Shown here: in pieces, positions 1 to 5,326 of the stretch
How positions within the stretch are numbered: position 1 is the stretch's first letter
How the letters are laid out: each line of letters opens with the position of its first letter
From: Pseudomonadota bacterium
GTDB taxonomy: Bacteria; Pseudomonadota; Alphaproteobacteria; Rhizobiales; Xanthobacteraceae
Direction: 5' to 3'
Assembly (NCBI GenBank): GCA_023433965.1
Contig: JAEYTQ010000232.1
Coordinates: forward strand, 1 to 6,490
Length of the DNA: 6,490 nucleotides
The notes under the pieces: model-generated
Told to the model about the DNA's origin: nothing
What the model saw: the letters and a program-made list of their open reading frames with translations, nothing else
Database searches by the model: none
Made by a program: the position numbers and the translations under genes

Positions 1-208
1 AGCGGCTACTAAAGAACATCAGTGCCATGAGTCCGCATCCGATGAGGAGCGAGAAGAAGGTGCCAAGCCCGAGAGCGATCCACCCGTGCTTGCCCATCTC
101 GACGCCGCTGCTGGCGCTCCAAACGGAGACTCCCCAGACGCCCGTTAGAATCAACACGGAGCCCAAAACCACCAGCAGAATGATTTGGCCTGCACTGAGG
201 CTTCGCAT
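1..208 (-). CDS. Small two-helix membrane protein, 3' end outside the window
   Basis: Reading the minus strand from the ATG at 208, 69 codons run open to the window edge with no stop, so the C-terminus is missing. The start is preceded by AAAGGA about 7 nt upstream, a good ribosome-binding site. The product begins MRSLSAGQ and has two clear hydrophobic segments, about residues 8-28 and 43-65, joined by a short polar linker containing EMGKHG. It ends at the edge in FFSSR, as if a short basic cytoplasmic tail follows. There is no signal cleavage site, haem motif or cysteine pair. Similar short two-helix proteins accompany respiratory gene clusters, but I do not recognise a named family and assign no function. 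GC over bases 1-180 is about 59% by hand count, visibly lower than the genes to its right. It is divergent from the operon starting at 569 and could share its control region. Confidence 0.72.
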   Translation of the reverse strand, partial: MRSLSAGQIILLVVLGSVLILTGVWGVSVWSASSGVEMGKHGWIALGLGTFFSLLIGCGLMALMFFSSR

Positions 209-421
209 GGTTGCGTCCTTTATCGTCCCCTGGGCCAGGTTCAACCGCCGAACGGGGAAGGGGGTCCCGCCGCGGTGCCGTGAAAAGCCGTAGGCGTAGG
301 GAACCGTAGGGTCGAACATTTGGGCCGGAACCCGGGTGTGCTGTCGCAGTCTTTGGAAAACCCGCATATGTCGTGTCCCGATAGATTCTTGAACCTTTAT
401 CGCGCCGCGGAATCTCGGTTT

Positions 422-439
422 CTTTGCGACACCGCAAAG
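422..439. promoter_or_regulatory. CRP/FNR-superfamily operator, NnrR-like box
   Basis: The sequence CTTTGCG-ACAC-CGCAAAG is a perfect inverted repeat with 7-bp arms and a 4-bp spacer. The TTGCG-N4-CGCAA core matches the type of site bound by the nitric-oxide-responsive regulator NnrR in alphaproteobacteria, and differs from the FNR site TTGAT-N4-ATCAA by G/C in the inner positions. It is centred at 430.5, 138 bp upstream of the start codon at 569. Because it is symmetric it could also serve the divergent gene at 208, whose start lies about 222 bp away. The match to the NnrR class is established knowledge of the family; that NnrR binds this copy is inferred. Other CRP/FNR members with related sites (Dnr, NarR, DnrS-like) are alternatives. 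Confidence 0.75.
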
Positions 440-458
440 TTCTCGACGGCGGCTCCGG

Positions 459-464
459 TACCCT
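459..464 (+). promoter_or_regulatory. Candidate -10 element for the plus-strand operon
   Basis: TACCCT matches the first, second and last positions of TATAAT. If transcription starts at about 471-472, the NnrR-like box centre lies about 41 bp upstream, the usual position for class II activation by CRP/FNR-family regulators, where no good -35 is needed. None is seen. The hexamer itself is weak, so the support comes from geometry only. A start here gives a leader of about 97 nt. A second possible promoter, TTGCGT at 510-515 with TATTCT at 531-536, has a poor 15-bp spacer. Confidence 0.3.
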
Positions 465-568
465 TCCGATCATCGATCCAGACCAGTCCGGCACCACGCC
501 CATCCAGATTTGCGTGATCGCGACCTTTTCTATTCTGCGCCGGAAGGGAATGAGGAAACGAAACGATC

Positions 569-1906
569 ATGATCGGCGGCAGCATTTCCCGATGGACGAT
601 GACCTACTTCGCAGCGGCGCTGATCTGGTTGTTGGCCGCGCTCGCGCTGATGGTCACGGGCATCGGACACCCCGCAGCAGATCTGGCTGCTCCCGATACG
701 CTCGTTCTGGTGCATGTGGTCTGCATCGGCTGGCTGAGCCTCGCGATGTGCGGAGCGCTGTTCCAGTTCGTGCCGGTCCTCGTCGCGACGCCGCTGTTCC
801 GTGAAGAATGGGCATTGCCCGCGCTGGGCTTTTTGACGGCGGGGCTGCACTGCCTGCTCGCCGGTTTCATGGTCCTGGGCGGCCGACTGCCGTCCGCGCC
901 GTGGCTGCTGCCGCTCGGGGCGGTGCTGCTGCTCGTCGGCTTCGGCCTCGTCGCGGTCGATCTCGCTTTGACGGCTTGGCGGCGACCGACAGGGCCGGCG
1001 CGGTTCGTCCTGGTCGGCCTGATCTCGCTTTGCACGACCGTTGCGTTCGGCGCGGTTTTCGCGTTCGCGCTGGCAGGATGGGCCGGCCGGTTCGGCGAGG
1101 CTGTCCTGGCGCGGGGCATCCCGTTGCACGCCATCGCGGGGCTCGGCGGCTGGCTGACGTTGACGGCCATGGGCGTCAGCTACCGATTGCTTTCCATGTT
1201 CATGTTGGCGCCCGATGTCGAGGACCGCAATAGCCGCCTCACGCTCGCCGCCGGCGCGCTCGCGGTCGCCACGACCGTCGGCGGCGGAGCCGCGGCGATC
1301 GGCTTCCAACTGGGGCTGAATACCCTGCTCTCGATCGCCGCGCTTTTCGGCCTGGTTTGCGTCGGCCTCTACGGACGGGATCTTGCGGGCATCTTCCGCA
1401 GCCGCAAGCGGCGACATCTCGAACTCAACATGCGGATGGCGATGCTATCATTCGCAAGTCTGGCAGGAACCGGAATACTGGGAATAGCGCTCGTTGCGAC
1501 GCGAACGCTGCCGCTGCATCTCGGCGCCTTCGCCTTCCTGGCGGCCTTCGGCTGGCTGTCGGGGCTGGTCCTGGCCAAGCTCTACAAGATCGTCGCGTTT
1601 CTCACGTGGCTCGAGACCTATGGGCCCGTGATGGGACGCGCGCCGACCCCTCGCGTCCAGGACCTGGTCGCGGAAAGCAGGGCGACCAAGTGGTTCGCGA
1701 TCTACTACGTCTCCGTCTGGACGGGGACGCTCGCTCTGCTCGCGGCGGAGCCGGGCGCGTTCCGGATGGCCGCGGCCGCGATGACGGTCGGAGTGGTCGG
1801 GATCGTCCACGAAATCATTCGAATCCGGCGTCTGGACGACGTCGCCTCGACGCTGCGCCTGCCGGCCGGCGCCGTCGCGCCGCACCTGCTGTTCGCCAAA
1901 ACCTGA
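569..1906 (+). CDS. Polytopic membrane protein, haem-copper-oxidase-subunit-I-like / NnrS-like
   Basis: This is a 445-residue, very hydrophobic protein with roughly twelve membrane helices and no signal peptide. Two similar segments stand out: LVHVVCIGWLSLAMCG (about residues 47-62) and PLHAIAGLGGWLTLTAMG (about 185-202). Each is a His followed by a Gly-Trp-Leu helix and an aromatic/Pro end. A third, weaker copy is PLHLGAFAFLAAFGWLSG (about 315-332). Helix-borne His residues (H49, H187, H317) are typical of haem or copper ligands in oxidase subunit I-like and NnrS-like proteins. NnrS itself is a haem/copper membrane protein linked to nitric oxide, but I cannot match its signature motifs with confidence. 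The ATG at 569 has GAGGAAA 10 nt upstream; Met11 at 599 is an alternative. It is first in an operon behind an NnrR-like box, with the next gene 10 nt downstream. The reading frame is certain, the family only probable. Confidence 0.65.
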   Translation: MIGGSISRWTMTYFAAALIWLLAALALMVTGIGHPAADLAAPDTLVLVHVVCIGWLSLAMCGALFQFVPVLVATPLFREEWALPALGFLTAGLHCLLAGFMVLGGRLPSAPWLLPLGAVLLLVGFGLVAVDLALTAWRRPTGPARFVLVGLISLCTTVAFGAVFAFALAGWAGRFGEAVLARGIPLHAIAGLGGWLTLTAMGVSYRLLSMFMLAPDVEDRNSRLTLAAGALAVATTVGGGAAAIGFQLGLNTLLSIAALFGLVCVGLYGRDLAGIFRSRKRRHLELNMRMAMLSFASLAGTGILGIALVATRTLPLHLGAFAFLAAFGWLSGLVLAKLYKIVAFLTWLETYGPVMGRAPTPRVQDLVAESRATKWFAIYYVSVWTGTLALLAAEPGAFRMAAAAMTVGVVGIVHEIIRIRRLDDVASTLRLPAGAVAPHLLFAKT

Positions 1907-1916
1907 GGAGACCGCA

Positions 1917-2426
1917 ATGACCGAGTATCTGGATGTCGATGCCCGTCCGATCCTGCGTGCCGGAGGCGAGCCGTTCTCCGTCATCATGGCCGCGGTCGGT
2001 CGGCTGCAGCAGGGGCAGGGTCTCCGCCTCTACGCGCCGTTCAAGCCGGTGCCTTTGTTCGGCGTCATGGCGGACAAGGGCTTCGCTCATTCGGCGAGCG
2101 AACTCGAAGGGGGCGAATGGGAGGTGCTGTTCACGCCTGTCGGAGCCAAGCCGGACATCACATCGACTGCCGCCGGCGGCTCGCCCTTCGCGGCCTGGCC
2201 CGAGCCTGTCGTGGAGCTCGATAATCGCGACCTCGAGCCGCCCGAGCCCATGGTCCGGATCCTCGCCGCGGCGGAAAAGCTCGATCCCGGCGAAACTCTG
2301 ACCTCGCTTTTGAGCCGGGAGCCGGTGTTTCTGTTTCCTCAGCTCGAGAAGCGGGGCTTTCGCTGGCTCGGTGGATTTCGCCCCGACGGTGCCACCTACG
2401 AACTGACTGTGAGAGCGCCGTCATGA
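1917..2426 (+). CDS. Protein with two DUF2249-like domains
   Basis: This is a soluble 169-residue protein without signal peptide or membrane helix, so cytoplasmic. The N-terminal half (about 4-73) has the DUF2249 pattern: LDVDARP, a helix, then a Gly-rich turn, a strand (LRLYAPFKPVPLF) and a helix ending KGF. The C-terminal half (about 98-166) repeats it: VELDNRDLEPPEPM, KLDPGETL, REPVFLFPQLEKRGFRW. The two are joined by a Pro/Gly-rich linker. DUF2249 has a small TusA-like alpha/beta fold and often sits beside DUF59, hemerythrin-like and nitric-oxide-related genes; its biochemical role is not established. No Cys is present, so a TusA-style sulfur-carrier role by a cysteine persulfide is unlikely. 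The start has a strong GAGGAG 7 nt upstream, overlapping the end of the preceding gene's leader. Its stop overlaps the next start (ATGA at 2423-2426), indicating translational coupling. Confidence 0.85.
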   Translation: MTEYLDVDARPILRAGGEPFSVIMAAVGRLQQGQGLRLYAPFKPVPLFGVMADKGFAHSASELEGGEWEVLFTPVGAKPDITSTAAGGSPFAAWPEPVVELDNRDLEPPEPMVRILAAAEKLDPGETLTSLLSREPVFLFPQLEKRGFRWLGGFRPDGATYELTVRAPS

Positions 2427-2737
2427 GGGACCGATTGGACGAAGCCGTCCGCGACGCGCTGCGCGTCGTGATCGATCCCGAACTGGGCGAGAACATCGTC
2501 GATCTCGGTTTCGTCTATGAGATCGCGGTCACCGATGGGGCGGTCCGCATCACGATGACGGCGACGACGCCGGGCTGTCCCGCGACGTCCTTCCTGAGGG
2601 AAGGAGCGCAGGCGGCGGCGTCGACCGTCCCAGGGGTGGTTTCCGTCGACGTGGCGATGACCTTCGAGCCGCCTTGGACTCCCGACATGATGGCACCGGC
2701 GGTCCGGGCCTCGCTCGGCTTCGCCGCGGTGAACTGA
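2423..2737 (+). CDS. MIP18/DUF59 family metal-sulfur cluster assembly protein
   Basis: This 104-residue cytoplasmic protein covers the whole MIP18 (DUF59, SufT/PaaD-type) domain. It has the helix LDEAVRDALR, the DPELG turn (18-22) with NIVDLGFVYEI, the strand VRITMTATTPGCP with the conserved Cys52 of the TxPGCP motif, and the C-terminal FEPPWTPDMM signature (81-90). Members help insert or assemble Fe-S clusters, either as general maturation factors (SufT) or in pathway-specific roles (PaaD). Here the partner is not known; the Fe-S protein encoded immediately downstream is a natural candidate, which is inference. The start overlaps the previous stop, with GAGAG 7 nt upstream. The downstream start follows after 8 nt. 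Length and motifs are normal for the family and nothing is broken. Confidence 0.9.
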   Translation: MRDRLDEAVRDALRVVIDPELGENIVDLGFVYEIAVTDGAVRITMTATTPGCPATSFLREGAQAAASTVPGVVSVDVAMTFEPPWTPDMMAPAVRASLGFAAVN

Positions 2738-2745
2738 CGCTCGCC

Positions 2746-4170
2746 ATGGCCATCACCATCGAGATCGATCATGCGAAGACGCGGGCCAAGGCCGCGGCGG
2801 CAGCCGGCCTGCCCGTCGTGCCCCAAGCCGTCAAAGGTCCGATCCGCAGGCTCAAATGGGCCATTCTGCTGCTGACACTGTCGATCTACTACGTCACTCC
2901 GTTCCTTCGCTGGGATCGCGGACCTAACGCGCCCGACCAGGCGGTGCTGCTCGACTTCGCAAACGGGCGCCTCTACGCCTTCTTCGTCGAGATATGGCCT
3001 CAGGATCTCTATCTGGTGACGGGCCTCCTGGTGCTGGCCTCGACCATCCTGATCCTCACGAACGCGCTCGCGGGGCGTCTGTGGTGCGGGTTCGCGTGTC
3101 CACAGACGGTGTGGACCGATCTGTTCCTGCTCGTCGAGCGTCTGATCGAAGGCGACAGGCGCCAGCGCCTCAAGAACATCGGAACGCCCCTCACGCCGAA
3201 GCGAGTCGTCCGGACCGCGGCGAAGCACGCGGCCTGGCTTCTGATCTCGTTGGCGACGGGCGGCACGCTGATTTTCTACTTCACCGACGCGCCGGATCTG
3301 CTGCGCGGCTTCGCTGCTGGCAACTTTTCCGTCGACGCCCTGACGTGGATCGCGGTGTTCACGGGTACGACCTACGGCCTTGCGGGTTTCGCGCGCGAGC
3401 AGGTCTGTACCTTCATGTGTCCCTGGCCGCGCCTGCAGGGTGCGATCTGGGATCCGGAGGCCTACACCGTCAATTATCGCGACTACCGGGGCGAGCGGCG
3501 GACCTCCGCGAAGAAGGCCACCGAGTTGCGGCTGCGGGGCGAGACGGCAGGCGATTGCGTGGACTGCGGCCAGTGCGTCGCGGTCTGTCCGATCGGAATC
3601 GACATCCGCGAGGGCCCGAACTTCGCGTGCATCAATTGCGGCCTGTGCGTCGATGCATGCGATGGCGTGATGGCGAAGCTCGGACGCCCGCGAGGCCTGA
3701 TCGATTACGAAAGCTGGGCGAACATCGAACGGGGGCGCAGCAAGGAGGCTCCTCGCAACCGTTTGCTGCGGCCGAAGACCGTCGGCTTGACGGCGGCATG
3801 CCTTGCGCTGGCCGGAACGATCGGGGTGGCATTCGCGACGAGGACCACCGCGTCGTTGTCGGTCCAGCACGACCGCGATCCCGTCGCCGTCCGGCTATCG
3901 GACGGGTCGTTGCGCAATGCCTACACGGTGAAGCTCCTGAACAAGTCGTCGAGCCCGCATCGTTACACGCTGTCCGTCAGCGGCATCGACGCAAGACTCT
4001 CCATCGTGGGCAGCGATGGTCTCGCTCCCATCGAGGTCGCCCCGGACGCCTCGGAGTCGTTGCGCGTCACCTTGACGGCGGCGGATGCCGAGCAAAAGGA
4101 CGTCGTGTTCACGGCCCGGGACGAGGCCGGGAATACGCTCTCCGCCAAGGACCGGTTCGTCGAGCGGTAA
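2746..4170 (+). CDS. ccoG: Cytochrome c oxidase accessory protein CcoG (FixG), membrane 4Fe-4S protein
   Basis: The protein has 474 residues, near the usual family length. Predicted order: cytoplasmic N-tail, helix about 37-55, helix about 88-106, CGFACP (114-119), helices about 162-180 and 198-216, CTFMCP (221-226), a two-cluster ferredoxin domain with Cys271/274/277/281 and Cys295/298/301/305, helix about 345-365, then a periplasmic Ig-like FixG C-terminal domain (about 370-474). CcoG family proteins are inner-membrane proteins that assist assembly of cbb3 oxidase; Rhodobacter CcoG is reported to reduce Cu(II) for CuB insertion. No ccoNOQP or ccoHIS gene is visible here, so this copy may serve another copper or haem enzyme, such as the nearby nos system (inference). 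The first in-frame ATG is 2746. A longer reading from a TTG at 2674 would lie inside the preceding gene and is unlikely. The ribosome-binding site is weak, consistent with coupling across the 8-nt gap. Confidence 0.94.
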   Translation: MAITIEIDHAKTRAKAAAAAGLPVVPQAVKGPIRRLKWAILLLTLSIYYVTPFLRWDRGPNAPDQAVLLDFANGRLYAFFVEIWPQDLYLVTGLLVLASTILILTNALAGRLWCGFACPQTVWTDLFLLVERLIEGDRRQRLKNIGTPLTPKRVVRTAAKHAAWLLISLATGGTLIFYFTDAPDLLRGFAAGNFSVDALTWIAVFTGTTYGLAGFAREQVCTFMCPWPRLQGAIWDPEAYTVNYRDYRGERRTSAKKATELRLRGETAGDCVDCGQCVAVCPIGIDIREGPNFACINCGLCVDACDGVMAKLGRPRGLIDYESWANIERGRSKEAPRNRLLRPKTVGLTAACLALAGTIGVAFATRTTASLSVQHDRDPVAVRLSDGSLRNAYTVKLLNKSSSPHRYTLSVSGIDARLSIVGSDGLAPIEVAPDASESLRVTLTAADAEQKDVVFTARDEAGNTLSAKDRFVER

Positions 4171-4203
4171 CGTTCAGGAAGGCACCCGAGCTGCCGCTTG
4201 CTG
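4171..4203. other. 33-bp gap between convergent genes, no clear terminator
   Basis: ccoG (plus) and the cupin gene (minus) end tail to tail here. I see no GC-rich stem followed by a T-run on either strand, so termination is either Rho-dependent or lies inside the opposing gene. Read-through would yield antisense RNA between the two operons. Confidence 0.6.
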
Positions 4204-4536
4204 CTATTTCGACTGGAAGTGGATGGTGAGCAGCAGGGAGGCGTCTTTGATTCCCGTGACCGAGTGCGCTGCCCCTCCATCGAGGTAGAGCCATTCGCCC
4301 GCGGAGAGCTCCATTTCCGTGTCGGAAAGACCGAGGCGCACGCAACCTTCGATGCAGAACAGGGTGATCTCCCCGTCCACCCGGTGGGACGCGATTTCGC
4401 GCCCCGCCGGGACGATCAGGCGTACTGCCTCGAACGTGTCGGTCTTCACGATCGCGGTCGTGCGTGCGTCGTGAAGCTTGGCTCCAAGCGGCCGAAGGTC
4501 GACGACTTCTCCCGAACCCGCATGATGCACGGCCAT
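4204..4536 (-). CDS. Small single-domain cupin protein
   Basis: This 110-residue cytoplasmic protein is one cupin barrel with no DNA-binding or catalytic extension. The first cupin motif is reduced: PAGREIASHRVDGEITLFCIEG (about 43-64) gives His51 and Glu56 but not the second His of the canonical HxH. The second motif is LSAGEWLYLDGGAAHSV with His91. Three potential ligands (His51, Glu56, His91) remain, so metal binding is possible but not assured. Related small cupins are common and mostly unassigned; sensing, sugar-isomerase-like or protective roles cannot be told apart from sequence. The start at 4536 is set by a GGAAAGGAAG purine tract just upstream; an in-frame extension to 4695 would overlap the HTHP gene antisense-free but out of phase and lacks such a site. 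It is last in the minus-strand series, 103 bp after HTHP, and may be transcribed with it or separately. Confidence 0.85.
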   Translation of the reverse strand: MAVHHAGSGEVVDLRPLGAKLHDARTTAIVKTDTFEAVRLIVPAGREIASHRVDGEITLFCIEGCVRLGLSDTEMELSAGEWLYLDGGAAHSVTGIKDASLLLTIHFQSK

Positions 4537-4578
4537 TCCGCTTCCTTTCCTGCCTTCGTGAACGCACGACTTGTCAGG

Positions 4579-4602
4579 GAGCTCCGTTTGGCCACGGAGC
4601 TC
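4579..4602. terminator. Intercistronic hairpin, 9-bp perfect stem
   Basis: GAGCTCCGT, a 6-nt loop (TTGGCC) and ACGGAGCTC form a perfect stem-loop in the 103-bp space between HTHP and the cupin. No T-run follows on the minus strand (the next bases read CCCTGAC), so it is not a standard intrinsic terminator. It may be a partial terminator, an RNA-processing or stability element, or a protein site. The stem is seen directly; its function is inferred and unsettled. Confidence 0.45.
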
Positions 4603-4639
4603 GCTGGAGACGCGCGAAGCTCGTGTGCTCCGCGCCCCG

Positions 4640-4867
4640 TTAGCGCCACCAATTGTTCGCGGCGGCGACCGTCTGGAAATGGACGGCGACGACATGGGAT
4701 GTGGCGATCAATTGCTCCGCGTCCTGCTCGTACGCCGTCCGGAGGCGGGTCCGGACTTCGTCCGACGGTTGCGTCATCTTCACCGCCATCCGCGATAGCT
4801 TGACCGCAAGTTCGAAGCCGGCCTGAGGGGTGTCTGTCTTCAAGGAGGGTAACCAATTCTCGCTCAT
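4640..4867 (-). CDS. Hexameric tyrosine-coordinated haem protein (HTHP)
   Basis: This 75-residue protein has the full HTHP pattern: NWLPSL near the N-terminus, TPQAGFELAVKLSRMAVKMTQP (13-34), RLRTAYEQD, then LIATSHVVAVHFQTVAAANNWW to the C-terminal Arg. The family, characterised from a marine roseobacter, forms a ring of six subunits each holding haem through a tyrosinate, with peroxidase and weak catalase activity. Tyr46 is the only tyrosine here, so it is the expected haem ligand; His58 and His63 are further conserved-looking polar residues. There is no signal peptide, so it is probably cytoplasmic. The start at 4867 is chosen because GTGAGG at 4874-4879 sits 6 nt upstream. An ATG at 4873 and a GTG at 4879 are in frame but would overlap that site. 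It follows the cytochrome gene by 38 nt, suggesting cotranscription with the nos end. Confidence 0.93.
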   Translation of the reverse strand: MSENWLPSLKTDTPQAGFELAVKLSRMAVKMTQPSDEVRTRLRTAYEQDAEQLIATSHVVAVHFQTVAAANNWWR

Positions 4868-4905
4868 GTGCATCCTCACTAGCTCTGCGGGAAAGGGGCG
4901 CGACG

Positions 4906-5295
4906 TTACTGGGTGAGCTTCACCGGCGCCTTGTCGAACGTGTGCAGATAGGCGATCAGGTCCTTGATCTTCTGCTCGTCCTTGATACCGGCGAAGGCCA
5001 TCTTTGTGCCCGGAATCTTGGCCTTCGGATCCTTGATGTACTCGCTGAAGGTGGCCTCGTCCCAGGTGATGCCGGATTTCTTGTTGGCGTCGGTGTAGTT
5101 GTAGCCCTCGACCGATCCGGCCTTGCGTCCGATCAGCCCGTTCAGCACGGGGCCGACGACGTTTTTGGCGCTGTCGCCGACCTGGTGGCAGGCCTTGCAG
5201 ACGGCGAAGACCTTTTCGCCCGCGGCGGCGTCCTGGGCGCTGGCCTGGCCGAGGCCCGCGACGAGAAACAGGGCGACGAGTGCTGTCCGGTTCAT
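4906..5295 (-). CDS. Periplasmic class I monohaem cytochrome c (c2/c550 type)
   Basis: The 129-residue precursor starts MNRTALVALFLVAG, a Sec signal peptide with likely cleavage after ASA at residue 20, leaving about 109 residues. The haem site is CKACH (33-37: thioether Cys33 and Cys36, axial His37). The second axial ligand is Met99 in the GTKMAFAG loop, and the C-terminal helix IKDLIAYLHTF is typical of mitochondrial-like cytochrome c. The many Lys residues fit docking with acidic partners. Such cytochromes shuttle electrons from the bc1 complex to oxidases and to periplasmic denitrification reductases, including nitrous oxide reductase. Its place 31 nt after nosX makes delivery to NosZ a reasonable inference, not proven. 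The start is supported by AAGGAGA 6 nt upstream of the ATG at 5295. All expected residues are present. Confidence 0.93.
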   Translation of the reverse strand: MNRTALVALFLVAGLGQASAQDAAAGEKVFAVCKACHQVGDSAKNVVGPVLNGLIGRKAGSVEGYNYTDANKKSGITWDEATFSEYIKDPKAKIPGTKMAFAGIKDEQKIKDLIAYLHTFDKAPVKLTQ

Positions 5296-5326
5296 CTAGT
5301 TCTCCTTCGGTGGTTGAGTTGCTTGG

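Larger units (their letters stand above)
209..568. other. Divergent intergenic control region
   Basis: These 360 bp separate the small membrane gene (minus) from the four-gene operon (plus). No reading frame here looks like a protein: conceptual translations are rich in Arg, Pro and Ser, and the long minus-strand frame across it is out of phase with the real gene at 208-1. It holds the NnrR/FNR-type inverted repeat at 422-439. Three GTAGG units lie close together at 290-294, 296-300 and 306-310, with no evident meaning. I found no second FNR-type box close to the start at 208. Confidence 0.7.

Noticed and set aside
288..311. Three closely spaced GTAGG units
   Set aside because: The units are too short and irregular in spacing to support a repeat array or iteron claim.
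389..403. TTGA half-site that might begin an FNR box
   Set aside because: The second half does not match ATCAA at the required spacing.
9..503. A 164-codon open frame on the minus strand across the left intergenic region
   Set aside because: Its product is rich in Arg, Pro and Gly with no domain. It overlaps the better supported membrane protein gene in another phase, and it runs across the regulatory inverted repeat.
564..575. 12-bp palindrome CGATCATGATCG over the first start codon
   Set aside because: Short palindromes of this kind arise easily by chance around GATC-rich sequence, and there is no second copy or known site to support function.
530..1417. A 295-codon minus-strand frame opposite the membrane protein gene
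   Set aside because: The product is Gln/Arg/Asp-rich low complexity, typical of the antisense of a GC-rich hydrophobic gene, and no ribosome-binding site or domain is evident.
2515..3870. A 451-codon minus-strand frame opposite ccoG and the DUF59 gene
   Set aside because: It is a mirror of high-GC codon bias; the plus-strand CcoG with all eight ferredoxin cysteines is clearly the real gene.
2994..4229. A 411-codon plus-strand frame inside ccoG
   Set aside because: It is a frame-shifted shadow with Arg/Gly-rich composition and no membrane helices or motifs.
4537..4695. N-terminal extension of the cupin up to 4695
   Set aside because: It would overlap the end of the HTHP gene and cross the hairpin. 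The added residues are unlike cupins, while the ATG at 4536 has a good ribosome-binding site.
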